Assembly: GCA_946887385.1 (NCBI GenBank)
Contig: CAMPKU010000015.1
Span: 1-29,640 of the forward strand
Length of the DNA stretch: 29,640 nucleotides
Reading direction: 5' to 3'
DNA from: an uncultured Gammaproteobacteria bacterium
GTDB lineage: Bacteria > Pseudomonadota > Gammaproteobacteria > Rariloculales > Rariloculaceae
The translations under genes and the position numbers were made by a program. The notes under the pieces were generated by a model. That model was not told where the DNA came from. It did not search any database and saw only the letters and a list, made by a program, of their open reading frames with translations. The stretch's first letter is position 1, and every line of letters starts with the position of its first letter. Below, piece after piece: positions 10,565 through 18,874 of the stretch.

Positions 10565-11049
10565 TGGCCGCGCGTCGCCACTGGTGGGTGTCGATGTTGA
10601 GCTTGGTCGCCACGCTCGCGCTCGCGACTGTGCCGCTGCCGGACTCCGTGGCGCCGTTTCGTCCCGATTGGGTGGCCGTGGTGCTGCTGTATTGGTCGTT
10701 GATGGCGCCGCGGCATTTCAGCTTGCTCACGGCGTTTTGGATGGGCATCGTGCTGGACACGCTCACGGGCGCATTGCTGGGCCAGAACGCGCTAGCGCTG
10801 CTCGTCGTGGTGTACCTCGCCGAGAAGTTCTATCTCCGCTTACGCGTGTTTCCCATGTCGCAGCTCGCGGTTACGGTGCTGCTGCTGCTCGGCCTGTACG
10901 AGTTCATTCTGTTTTGGATCGACGGCATGGCGGGCCGTAGCGTGCCGCTCATCGAGCGCTGGCTGCCGCCGCTCACGGGCACGCTCGCGTGGCTCGGCCT
11001 GTACGTGTCGCTCGACCGGCGCGAGCGCGAAGCGCCGGCAAGGCTCTGA
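10564..11049 (+). CDS. mreD: Rod-shape-determining protein MreD
   Basis: 161 residues, almost entirely hydrophobic, with five or six membrane segments. The motif 'PDWVAVVLLYWSL' and 'AFWMGIVLDTLTGALLGQNAL' identify MreD, the integral-membrane partner of MreC in the elongation complex. Its ATG shares one base with the mreC stop (TAATG), indicating coupled translation. Confidence 0.95.
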   Translation: MAARRHWWVSMLSLVATLALATVPLPDSVAPFRPDWVAVVLLYWSLMAPRHFSLLTAFWMGIVLDTLTGALLGQNALALLVVVYLAEKFYLRLRVFPMSQLAVTVLLLLGLYEFILFWIDGMAGRSVPLIERWLPPLTGTLAWLGLYVSLDRREREAPARL

Positions 11050-11051
11050 CG

Positions 11052-12944
11052 ATGGCAGGAGCGTCGCTACAGCTGAAGGATCACTGGCAGGAGCAACGGC
11101 TGTTCCTGTCGCGCATCATTGCGGCCGCCATCATTGTCTTGCTGCTGGCCGGCCTGCTGGTCACGCGCCTCGTGCAGCTTCAAATTTTGGACTACGAACG
11201 GTTCAGCGAGCTGTCGCAAGGCAATCGCTTTCGCATCGACCCGCTGCCGCCGACGCGCGGCATCATCTACGACCGCAACGGGATCGTGGTAGCCGAAAAT
11301 CGGCCGAACTGGGAGCTCGTCGCCATCGGCGAGCAGATCGGCGATCTCGATCGCACATTGCAGTCGCTCGAGGAGCTCGAGCTCGTCGATCGCGGCGAGC
11401 ACGACACGCTCCGCAATCTGATTCGCTCGCACCGCGGGTTCGAACGCGTGAAGTTGAGCAACCTCACGGAAGAGCAAGCCGCCACCTTTGCCGTGCGCCG
11501 ACACCTGTTCTCCGGCGTGGACATTCAGGTCGCGCTGTCGCGCTACTATCCGTTCGGCGAGCTGAGCGCGCACGCCATCGGCTACGTCGGCAGCATCAGC
11601 ACCACCGATCTCGAACGCATCGAGCGCAGCAACTACGCCGGCACGTCGCACATCGGTAAAACCGGCATCGAACGCGCGTACGAAGACCGGCTGCACGGCC
11701 AAGTGGGCTATCGGCAGCTCGTGGTGAACGCACAAGGGCGCGTCATCGACGCAGCCGACTCGAGCGGCGTGACGCCGAAATCGCCCAAGCCCGGCGAGAA
11801 CATCGTGCTGGCCCTCGACATGAAGCTGCAGCTCGCGGCCCAAGAAGCGATGCAAGGCATGCGCGGCTCCGTCGTGGCGATCGATCCGCGCAACGGCGAC
11901 GTTCTGGCGCTCGTGAGCACCCCGTCGTTCGACCCGAACCGCTTCGCCGCGGGCATGAGCCGCGCCGACTACAACGCATTGATCACGGATCTCGACAAGC
12001 CGCTCTACAACCGTGCGCTCGCGGGCACGTATCCGCCGGGTTCCACGGTGAAGCCGTTCTTGGCGCTCGCGGCGCTTCAGACCGAGGCCATGACTCACGA
12101 CGAGGAGCGGTATTGCCCCGGCCACTTCCGCTTGCCGGGTCAGACGCATCGCTATCGCGATTGGCGCCCGCAAGGCCACGGCGACGTCGACATGCACGAG
12201 GCGATCGTGATGTCGTGCGACGTGTACTTTTATCACCTGGCTGTCGCGATGGGCATCGACGCGATGGCCGCCGGGCTCAAGCAGTTCGGCTTCGGCGCGC
12301 CGGTGGGCCTCGACATCATCGGCGAAAGCTCGGGCGTCGTGCCGTCGCGCGAGTGGAAGCGCGCGCAGTTCACGCGCCGTGAAGATCAAGTGTGGTTCCC
12401 CGGCGAAACCGTCATCACGGGAATCGGTCAGGGCTACATGACCGTGACGCCGGTTCAGCTGGCGCATGCCGGCGCCACGTTCGCAGCGCGCGGCCAGCGC
12501 TTTGCGCCGCGGCTGCTCATCGGCACCGAAAACCCGTTGACCCGCGAGGTGGCCTACACCGAGCCCAAGGAGCTGCCGGGCGTCGTCGAGCAGGACCCCG
12601 CGCACTGGCAAGTGGTGCTCGACGGCATGATCGGCGTCACATCCGATCCGCGCAGCTCGGCGACCGCAACCATGAAGGGCGTCGCCTACAGCATCGCCGG
12701 CAAGACCGGCACGGCCCAAGTCATCGGCATCGCGCAGGACGCGCGCTATCGCGAGGACGAGATCGACGAGCGGCAGCGCGACCATGGCTTGTTCGTCGCA
12801 TTCGCTCCCGCCGAGGCGCCGCGCATCGCGCTCGGCGTCATCGTCGAGAACGGCGGCGGCGGCAGCCGCGCGGCCGCGCCCGTCGCACGCAAAGTGCTCG
12901 ACGCTTACTTCGCTTCGGAAAGCTATGTCGCTCGCGAGCCTTGA
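11052..12944 (+). CDS. mrdA: Penicillin-binding protein 2, elongation transpeptidase
   Basis: 630 residues from the ATG at 11052, two bases after the mreD stop. PBP2 is the class B transpeptidase of the rod complex. There is one N-terminal membrane anchor (about residues 20-42) and a pedestal domain with 'RGIIYDRNGIVVAENRP'. The transpeptidase motifs are Ser331-Thr-Val-Lys (E. coli Ser330), Ser388-Cys-Asp (E. coli Ser387) and Lys551-Thr-Gly. The frame can be extended 21 codons upstream into mreD, but the extension is Arg/Ala-rich and unlike PBP2. The 3' end overlaps rodA by 20 bases. Confidence 0.97.
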   Translation: MAGASLQLKDHWQEQRLFLSRIIAAAIIVLLLAGLLVTRLVQLQILDYERFSELSQGNRFRIDPLPPTRGIIYDRNGIVVAENRPNWELVAIGEQIGDLDRTLQSLEELELVDRGEHDTLRNLIRSHRGFERVKLSNLTEEQAATFAVRRHLFSGVDIQVALSRYYPFGELSAHAIGYVGSISTTDLERIERSNYAGTSHIGKTGIERAYEDRLHGQVGYRQLVVNAQGRVIDAADSSGVTPKSPKPGENIVLALDMKLQLAAQEAMQGMRGSVVAIDPRNGDVLALVSTPSFDPNRFAAGMSRADYNALITDLDKPLYNRALAGTYPPGSTVKPFLALAALQTEAMTHDEERYCPGHFRLPGQTHRYRDWRPQGHGDVDMHEAIVMSCDVYFYHLAVAMGIDAMAAGLKQFGFGAPVGLDIIGESSGVVPSREWKRAQFTRREDQVWFPGETVITGIGQGYMTVTPVQLAHAGATFAARGQRFAPRLLIGTENPLTREVAYTEPKELPGVVEQDPAHWQVVLDGMIGVTSDPRSSATATMKGVAYSIAGKTGTAQVIGIAQDARYREDEIDERQRDHGLFVAFAPAEAPRIALGVIVENGGGGSRAAAPVARKVLDAYFASESYVAREP

Positions 12945-14094
12945 ATGGAGCGGGGCGGCCGGCGGCCGCCGTAAACGCGGCTTCAGGGGCTTCGTCGTGG
13001 ACATGCCCCTGCTCGTCATCCTGCTCGCCATCGTCAGTCTCGGCCTGGTGGTGCTCTACAGCGCGGTGTCTGGCAACAGCGGGCTCGGCGGCACGTTTAC
13101 CATCGATGCCGAAGCGCGCGACGGGGTGCTGCGTCAGTGCATGCGGTTCGCGGTCGGCCTAGCCGCGTTTTTCGTGCTTGCGCAGATTCCGCCGCATTAT
13201 TTGCGCATTTTCACGCCGTGGACGTATTTGCTCGGCATCGGCTTGTTGCTGGCCGTGGCCGTCGAAGGTCAGATCGGCAAGGGAGCGCAGCGCTGGCTCG
13301 ATCTCGGCGTGGTCACGTTTCAGCCATCGGAGCTGTTGAAGATCGCCGTGCCGATGATGTGCGCGTGGTTCATGCACGAGCGGCGGCTGCCGCCCACGTT
13401 TCCGCAGCTCATGGTCATGGGCCTCATCGTATTCACGCCGGCGCTCTTGATCGCCGAGCAGCCCGACCTCGGCACGGCGCTGCTCGTCATGGCCGGCGGC
13501 GCTATCACGATTCTGCTCGCGGGCATCAGCGTGCGCCTGATGCTCGGGTTCGGGGTGCTCGGGGTGGCGGCGCTGCCGGTGCTCTGGGCTTTCATGCACG
13601 ACTACCAGAAGGCGCGTGTGTTCACGTTCTTGAATCCGGAGTCGGATCCGCTCGGCACGGGCTACAACATCATCCAATCGAAGATCGCGATCGGCTCGGG
13701 CGGCTTGTTCGGCAAGGGCTGGCTCAACGGCTCGCAGTCGTACCTCGAGTTTTTGCCGGAGCGCTCGACGGACTTCATTTTTGCCGTGATGGCCGAAGAG
13801 TTCGGCCTGCTCGGCTTGTGCTTGCTGGTGGTGCTGTACCTCGCGCTCGTGGGGCGCGGCTTGTACATTGCGGCCCAAGCGCAGGACACGTTCACGCGGC
13901 TGCTCGCCGGCGCGCTGTCTCTCACGTTCTTCGTCTACGTGTTCGTGAATGCGGGCATGGTATCGGGTTTGTTGCCCATCGTCGGCGTGCCGTTACCTCT
14001 CGTCAGCGCGGGCGGAACATCGATGGTGACCCTGTTGGCGGGTTTCGGTATCCTCGCTTCGATCCACGGACATAGGAAGTTGTTGGCGGCATGA
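12925..14094 (+). CDS. rodA: SEDS peptidoglycan glycosyltransferase RodA
   Basis: 389 residues from the ATG at 12925, inside the last codons of mrdA. RodA polymerises lipid II into glycan strands together with PBP2. About ten membrane helices are visible, with SEDS signatures 'GKGAQRWLDLG' (118-128), 'FQPSELLKI', 'AEQPDLGTALL' and the catalytic-loop Asp283 in 'LPERSTDFIFAVMAEEFG' (equivalent to E. coli Asp262). The N-terminus carries about 20 extra basic residues (GGRRKRGFRGF) before the first helix, compared with E. coli. A longer upstream frame to 12784 lies fully within mrdA and was rejected. Confidence 0.96.
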   Translation: MSLASLEWSGAAGGRRKRGFRGFVVDMPLLVILLAIVSLGLVVLYSAVSGNSGLGGTFTIDAEARDGVLRQCMRFAVGLAAFFVLAQIPPHYLRIFTPWTYLLGIGLLLAVAVEGQIGKGAQRWLDLGVVTFQPSELLKIAVPMMCAWFMHERRLPPTFPQLMVMGLIVFTPALLIAEQPDLGTALLVMAGGAITILLAGISVRLMLGFGVLGVAALPVLWAFMHDYQKARVFTFLNPESDPLGTGYNIIQSKIAIGSGGLFGKGWLNGSQSYLEFLPERSTDFIFAVMAEEFGLLGLCLLVVLYLALVGRGLYIAAQAQDTFTRLLAGALSLTFFVYVFVNAGMVSGLLPIVGVPLPLVSAGGTSMVTLLAGFGILASIHGHRKLLAA

Positions 14095-15125
14095 CACACG
14101 GAAGCAGCGCGGCTCGTGCAACTCTCGCCTCTGTCTTACTCGCACTGTCCTTTGCCGTGGCCGGCCAAAACGCCGACGTTGCGTCGTCGCGCGGTGCATT
14201 CGTAGAGCGCATGGTCGAGCGGCACAACTTCGATCGCGGCGAGCTCACGGCGCTCATCGACGCCGCGGTCATCAATCAGACGATTTTGGATGCCATGGCG
14301 CGCCCGGCCGAACGCGTGGTGCCGTGGTTCGAATACCGCAACATCTTCCTCACCGAGGAGCGCATCGCGGCCGGCGTTCGCTTCTGGGGCGAGCACGCCG
14401 CCGAGCTCGAGCGCGTGGCCGAACGCTACGGCGTGGCGCCCGAGATGATCGTGGCCATCGTCGGCATCGAAACGTATTTCGGCACGCGGATGGGCAGCTA
14501 TCGAGTGCTCGACGCGCTCGCCACGCTGGCCTTCGCGTATCCGCCGCGCGCCACGTTTTTCGCCTCGGAGCTCGAGTCATTCCTCCTGCTCACGCGGGAA
14601 GAGGAGGTGGATCCCACCGCAGCGCTCGGCTCGTACGCCGGCGCCATGGGCGCCGGCCAATTCATTCCGTCGAGCTACCGTGCGTATGCCGTAGACGGCG
14701 ACGCCGACGGCCGGCGGGATCTGTGGAGCAACTGGAACGATGTGCTCGGCAGCGTCGCGAACTATTTCAGCAAGCACGGCTGGCGCACGGGCGAGCCCGT
14801 GATGGAGCCCGCCATGCGCACGGAGAGCTTCGCGGGCCCCGAGCCGCGCAACGGCCTCGACCTCAACGACACGGTCGGCGCCTTGACGCGCATGGGCTAT
14901 GTGTTCACCACGCCGCTGCCGTCCGATGCGCCGGCCGCGGCGTATTCGTTCGAGGCGGCCGGCGGCGGGTCCGAGTACTGGGTGGGCTATCACAACTTCC
15001 ACGTCGTCACGCGCTACAACCGCAGCACGAAGTACGCGCTGGCGGCGCATCAGCTGAGCCAGGCGATCCGCGGCCGCTATTTCGAGACCGTCGCGAGCAA
15101 CGGCACCGGGAGCGGCGGCGAGTGA
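14091..15125 (+). CDS. mltB: Lytic murein transglycosylase B family
   Basis: 344 residues. It cleaves the MurNAc-GlcNAc bond with formation of 1,6-anhydroMurNAc. The catalytic Glu127 sits in 'VAIVGIETYFGTRMG', followed by 'ALATLAFAYPPRATFFASEL' and the substrate-groove motif 'GAMGAGQFIPSSYRAYAVD'. The N-terminus is a signal peptide (cleavage near FAVAG), with no lipobox cysteine, so the protein is probably soluble in the periplasm, like SltB-type members rather than lipoprotein MltB. Its ATG overlaps the rodA stop (ATGA). Confidence 0.93.
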   Translation: MTHGSSAARATLASVLLALSFAVAGQNADVASSRGAFVERMVERHNFDRGELTALIDAAVINQTILDAMARPAERVVPWFEYRNIFLTEERIAAGVRFWGEHAAELERVAERYGVAPEMIVAIVGIETYFGTRMGSYRVLDALATLAFAYPPRATFFASELESFLLLTREEEVDPTAALGSYAGAMGAGQFIPSSYRAYAVDGDADGRRDLWSNWNDVLGSVANYFSKHGWRTGEPVMEPAMRTESFAGPEPRNGLDLNDTVGALTRMGYVFTTPLPSDAPAAAYSFEAAGGGSEYWVGYHNFHVVTRYNRSTKYALAAHQLSQAIRGRYFETVASNGTGSGGE

Positions 15126-15964
15126 TGGGGGCCGCCACTCGCCCTCTACGCAAGTGCGCGGTAGTGCTGCTGATCGGTTCGTTGGCCGCGTGCTCCGGCA
15201 ATGCGCCGCGGCCGTCGTCCGAAACGCGCCAGGTAGCGCGCGATTCCGGCATCGCTAGCCCGGCTCCGCAGGAGCGTAGCCGTCGCGGTAACCCGCCCTT
15301 CTACGAGGTGCTGGGCAAGCGTTATCACGTGCTGCCGACGAGCGCCGGTTACGTGCAACGCGGCGTGGCGTCTTGGTACGGGCGCGACTTTCATGGGCTG
15401 GCCACTTCGAGCGGCGAGGTCTACAACATGCACGCGATGACGGCCGCGCATACCACGCTGCCGCTGCCCACCTGGGTGGAGGTTACGAACCTCACGAACG
15501 GCAAACGCGTGGTTGTGAAGGTCAACGATCGCGGGCCGTTCGTCGACAATCGCCTCATCGATTTATCGTATGCGGCCGCCACACAGCTCGACATGGTGCG
15601 CACCGGCACTACGCGCGTCGAGGTGCGCACGGTGGCGCCGCCGCGCGATGCTTACAGTGTCGAGGTCACGGCGGCGGTGCCGTCGTCGCCGCCGTCCCCG
15701 GCAGTGCCGGCGCCGGCCGTCGAGCGCATGTACGTGCAGATCGGCGCGTTCGCGCAGCACGAGAACGCCGAGCGCTTGGTGGCGCGTCTACGGGCCAGCG
15801 GCTTTTCGAATCCCACAGTGTTCAGCGAGCCCGCCGACCGGCGCCGGCTACATCGCGTGCGGCTGGGGCCCATTCAGGATTCCGTGGAGTTCGACGCACT
15901 CAACGCGCGGCTTCGCGCGATTGGCGTGTCCGGCTCGCAGCTCGTGGTGGATCGCGCGCCATGA
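15125..15964 (+). CDS. rlpA: Septal ring lytic transglycosylase, rare lipoprotein A
   Basis: 279 residues from the ATG at 15125, sharing one base with the mltB stop. The N-terminal lipobox SLAAC puts the lipidated Cys at 23, so it is an outer-membrane or periplasmic lipoprotein. A double-psi beta-barrel spans about 78-170 ('GVASWYGRDFHGLATSSGE', 'VKVNDRGPFVDNRLIDLSYAAA'), including the His/Asp region used by Pseudomonas RlpA to cleave denuded glycans. After a Pro/Ser-rich linker, a C-terminal SPOR domain (about 200-277, 'YVQIGAFAQHENAERLVARLR') should bind denuded septal glycan. The longer upstream frame from 14324 is a shadow of mltB. Confidence 0.95.
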   Translation: MGAATRPLRKCAVVLLIGSLAACSGNAPRPSSETRQVARDSGIASPAPQERSRRGNPPFYEVLGKRYHVLPTSAGYVQRGVASWYGRDFHGLATSSGEVYNMHAMTAAHTTLPLPTWVEVTNLTNGKRVVVKVNDRGPFVDNRLIDLSYAAATQLDMVRTGTTRVEVRTVAPPRDAYSVEVTAAVPSSPPSPAVPAPAVERMYVQIGAFAQHENAERLVARLRASGFSNPTVFSEPADRRRLHRVRLGPIQDSVEFDALNARLRAIGVSGSQLVVDRAP

Positions 15965-17121
15965 GGCTCGTGCGTCGCTTCGTACGCGACGTAGCGCTCG
16001 CTTTTCTGCTGCTCGTTGCCGTGCACGCCGCCGCCGAGGAATCAGCGCCGCTGGCGCCGCCCGTTCCGCCGAAGCTCGCCTTCAAGAGCCACTACCTGAT
16101 CGACTTCAGTACGAACGCGGTGCTCGCGGAGGGCGCCGCCAACGAGCCGCTCGCGCCGGCCAGCCTTACGAAGCTCATGACGGCGTACGTCGTGTTCCAC
16201 GCGCTGCAGTCCGGCCGCATCCGCCTCGACGACCGCGTGCGCGTGAGCGAGAGGGCATGGCGCATGGGCGGCACGCGCATGTTCATCGAGGTGAACTCCG
16301 AAGTCGGCATCGAAGACCTGCTGCGAGGCCTGCTGGTGCAGTCCGGCAACGATGCGGCGGTTGCGCTGGCGGAGCGCGTGTCGGGATCCGTAGACGCGTT
16401 CGTCGTGGAGATGAACGCCGCCGCGAAAGCGCTCGGCATGCAAAGCTCGGTGTTTCGCAATCCGCACGGTTTGCCGGCGCGCGGACACGTGAGCTCGGCG
16501 CGTGATCTGGCCGTGCTCGCGAAGGCCATCATCGGCGAGTTCCCCGACTTCTACAGCCTCTACAGCGAGCGCGAGTTCAGCTATAACGGCATCGCGCAGC
16601 AAAATCGTAACGCGCTTCTGCGGCGCGATCCCAGCGTGGACGGCCTGAAAACCGGCTATACGTCCGCGGCAGGCTACTGCCTCGTGACGTCGGCGGAGCG
16701 TGACGGCATGCGGCTCATCGCCGTGGTGCTCGGCGCGCCGAGCGCCCGATCACGCAACGAGGGCGCACAGAAGCTGCTCGACTACGGGTTCGAGAACTTC
16801 GAGACGCACAAGCTCTACGCGGCGGGCGAGCCGCTCGACAACGCGCGCGTGTGGGGCGGCGAGCTGCAGTACGCCGGTTTGGGCCTAACCGAAGACATCT
16901 ACGTCACGATTCCCCGCGGCGCCTATGCGAGCCTGGCGGCGACCATGGACGTGATCGCCGAGCTCGCGGCACCGCTCGTCCGCGGCACGGAGGTGGGCGA
17001 GGTGAAGATCTCGTTGGCCGGTGCCCCGCTCGTCAAGAGCCCTGTGGTGGTGCTCACGAACGTCTTGGACGGCGGCGTGTGGGCGCGCATGCGGGACGAG
17101 CTCGAGCTCCTGTGGGAATGA
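15961..17121 (+). CDS. dacA: D-alanyl-D-alanine carboxypeptidase (PBP5/6 family)
   Basis: 386 residues from the ATG at 15961 (ATGA overlap with rlpA). It removes the terminal D-Ala from pentapeptide stems and so limits cross-linking. Signal peptide at residues 1-25. Motifs: Ser68-Leu-Thr-Lys71 (acyl nucleophile), Ser128-Gly-Asn and Lys230-Thr-Gly. The C-terminal beta-domain ('DIYVTIPRGAYASLAATMDV') and a short end 'GGVWARMRDELELLWE', which can form the amphipathic membrane anchor, match PBP5. The ORF upstream of 15961 in this frame is antilogous to rlpA and is not used. Confidence 0.96.
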   Translation: MRLVRRFVRDVALAFLLLVAVHAAAEESAPLAPPVPPKLAFKSHYLIDFSTNAVLAEGAANEPLAPASLTKLMTAYVVFHALQSGRIRLDDRVRVSERAWRMGGTRMFIEVNSEVGIEDLLRGLLVQSGNDAAVALAERVSGSVDAFVVEMNAAAKALGMQSSVFRNPHGLPARGHVSSARDLAVLAKAIIGEFPDFYSLYSEREFSYNGIAQQNRNALLRRDPSVDGLKTGYTSAAGYCLVTSAERDGMRLIAVVLGAPSARSRNEGAQKLLDYGFENFETHKLYAAGEPLDNARVWGGELQYAGLGLTEDIYVTIPRGAYASLAATMDVIAELAAPLVRGTEVGEVKISLAGAPLVKSPVVVLTNVLDGGVWARMRDELELLWE

Positions 17122-17384
17122 GCGGCGACGGCAACGAGTCGCTGCTGACGTTTCCGTGCGAGCTACCGATCAAAGTGTTCGGCCGCAACGACGCCGCCTT
17201 TCGCGATGCCGTGTTCAAGATCATCGAGTCGCACTACGGTCAGGCCTATGCGCTCGCCGAGCAAGCGAGCAAGCAGTCGGCTTATGTGAGCCTCACCATC
17301 ACCGTCCGTGCGGAAAGCCGCGCGCAAATCGATGCTGTTTATCGAGAGCTCGTTGCGCACGAGCTCGTGCTGATGGCGCTTTAA
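17118..17384 (+). CDS. ybeD: YbeD/UPF0250 (DUF493) small protein
   Basis: 88 residues from the ATG at 17118, overlapping the dacA stop by four bases. The sequence 'LLTFPCELPIKVFGRNDAAFRDAVFKIIESH' and the closing 'YRELVAHELVLMAL' are the family's two conserved ends; the fold is ferredoxin-like, similar to ACT regulatory domains. Its function is unknown, but it sits between dacA and lipB in very many Gammaproteobacteria, exactly as here. Confidence 0.94.
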   Translation: MSGDGNESLLTFPCELPIKVFGRNDAAFRDAVFKIIESHYGQAYALAEQASKQSAYVSLTITVRAESRAQIDAVYRELVAHELVLMAL

Positions 17385-17394
17385 GAAAAGGCTA

Positions 17395-18012
17395 ATGAAC
17401 GCGCCGCTGGTTCGCGATCTCGGCTTTCGGCCGTTGCCGGAAGTTTGGGCCGACATGCAGGCCTTTACGGCGGACCGCACGGCGGCCACGCGTGATGAGA
17501 TCTGGTTCGTCGAGCACCCGCCCGTGTACACCCTCGGCATGCGCGGCGATCGAAGTCACGTGCTGGCACCCGGCGACATACCCGTCGTACAAATCGACCG
17601 CGGCGGCCAAGTCACGTATCACGGGCCGGGGCAGCTCGTGGCGTACGTGCTGCTGAATCTCGAGCGCCGCGCATGGACGCCGCGCATGCTCGTGCAAGCG
17701 CTCGAAAGCGCAGTGATCGATACGGTGGCGGCCTACGGCGTCGAAGCCAGCGCGCGGCGCGACGCGCCCGGCGTGTACGTGGCGGGCGCCAAGATCGGGG
17801 CTGTGGGCTTGCGCGTGAAGCGGCACTGCTCGTATCACGGCTTGGCCGTGAACGTGGCGATGGATCTCGCACCGTTTTTAGGCATCGATCCGTGCGGCTA
17901 TCGCGGCCTGCCGGTCACCGATTTGCGAACGCTGGCCGGTATCGAAGACCTTGCGCGTTTCCGCGCGGACTTCGAGCCGCACCTTGTGGCTAAGCTCGCG
18001 ACAGACTGCTGA
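17395..18012 (+). CDS. lipB: Octanoyl-[acyl-carrier-protein]:protein N-octanoyltransferase
   Basis: 205 residues. LipB moves octanoate from ACP to lipoyl domains through a Cys-acyl intermediate. The family pattern is complete: 'EIWFVEHPPVYTLGMRG', 'RGGQVTYHGPGQLVAYVLLNL', Lys133 in 'GAKIGAVGLRVKRHCSYHGLAVNV' and catalytic Cys167 in 'IDPCGYRGLPVTDL'. GAAAAGG precedes the ATG. It is the last gene of the envelope cluster; the usual next gene, lipA, is absent. Instead the 3' end overlaps tail-to-tail by 23 bases with the minus-strand membrane protein gene. Confidence 0.96.
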   Translation: MNAPLVRDLGFRPLPEVWADMQAFTADRTAATRDEIWFVEHPPVYTLGMRGDRSHVLAPGDIPVVQIDRGGQVTYHGPGQLVAYVLLNLERRAWTPRMLVQALESAVIDTVAAYGVEASARRDAPGVYVAGAKIGAVGLRVKRHCSYHGLAVNVAMDLAPFLGIDPCGYRGLPVTDLRTLAGIEDLARFRADFEPHLVAKLATDC

Positions 18013-18859
18013 GGTAGTTGCCGTACGTCAGCGCGAAGCCGACCACCATCCACGCGAGCCACACAAAGCGCGTGAGCTCCGGCATCCAGGTTTTGCGCGT
18101 GGCCCAGTAGCTGAGCGCCGGCACGGCGCAGACGACTGCCGTCAAGGCCAGCACCAGGCCGGACTCGGCGGCCACTTCGAACACCGGAATCTCTTCGAGG
18201 GCACGGCCGCGCAGCAGCGAGTTGGCCACGCCGAGCGCCGCGCTCGCGCCGATCAGCGCCACCCACTGCGGCAAGCCCAGCCACGGCTGTTGCGGAGCCG
18301 TTGCCTGGCCCGCCGATTCTTTGGACGTGAGGTAGATCGAGCTCGCCTTGACGAACGCGCGCTGCGTGGACACGGCCTTCAGCCAGAGGAACCCGAGCAG
18401 CGCGGCCAGCACCAGCAGGGCGATCCAGTACGCGGGCCCGACCAAGCTCGTGGCCGCGCCGAGCAGCGCGCCGACGACAACCGTGGCAGCCGTGGCGGCA
18501 GCGCCGAGCGCCACGAGCCAAGGGTCGTGGCGGCGCGAGATCGCAACGTGCAACGCCATGAGCACAGCGAGTTGCGGCACGATGGCGTAGTGCAGGGCCG
18601 CGCTGCCGGCCGGCAACGACTCGTTCTCGAGCACGATCGCCACCAGCAGCGCCGCAAGCGTCCACGCCACGTAGGTGCCGTAGTCGCGCGAGCCGCGATT
18701 CGGGGAGATCACCAGCAGGCTGCGCGCGGCAATGAACGCCGCGATCGTCAATGCGGCGGTGGCCAATAGCGTGAGATAGGCGCCGCCGAGCGACGCCAAA
18801 TCGATCCCGCGGGCCGCGAACAGGGTGGAGACGTCGAACGAGCCGGTGGGCAACGACAT
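17990..18859 (-). CDS. Multi-pass membrane protein, function unknown
   Basis: 289 residues with about eight predicted membrane helices, mostly Ala/Leu/Val-rich, and a single longer soluble loop near residues 165-195 ('KAVSTQRAFVKASSIYLTSKESAGQATAPQQ'). I do not recognise a named family. Its start (ATG at 18859, preceded by GGCGAGAG) is 15 bases downstream of the long coiled-coil gene on the same strand, so the two almost certainly form one transcript. A role as membrane partner of the coiled-coil protein is inference from that pairing only. The 3' end overlaps lipB tail-to-tail. Confidence 0.75.
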   Translation of the reverse strand: MSLPTGSFDVSTLFAARGIDLASLGGAYLTLLATAALTIAAFIAARSLLVISPNRGSRDYGTYVAWTLAALLVAIVLENESLPAGSAALHYAIVPQLAVLMALHVAISRRHDPWLVALGAAATAATVVVGALLGAATSLVGPAYWIALLVLAALLGFLWLKAVSTQRAFVKASSIYLTSKESAGQATAPQQPWLGLPQWVALIGASAALGVANSLLRGRALEEIPVFEVAAESGLVLALTAVVCAVPALSYWATRKTWMPELTRFVWLAWMVVGFALTYGNYLSSLSRA

Positions 18860-18874
18860 GCGCTCTCGCCGGAA

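Noticed and set aside
11067..13031. 654-residue open frame on the minus strand
   Set aside because: It lies antisense to mrdA, whose catalytic motifs are all present. The frame is His/Arg/Ala/Val-rich, as expected for the antisense of high-GC coding DNA, and shows no domain.
14324..15124. 267-residue N-terminal extension of rlpA
   Set aside because: It would run through mltB in another frame and put the lipobox Cys in mid-protein. The ATG at 15125, overlapping the mltB stop, gives a normal lipoprotein signal.
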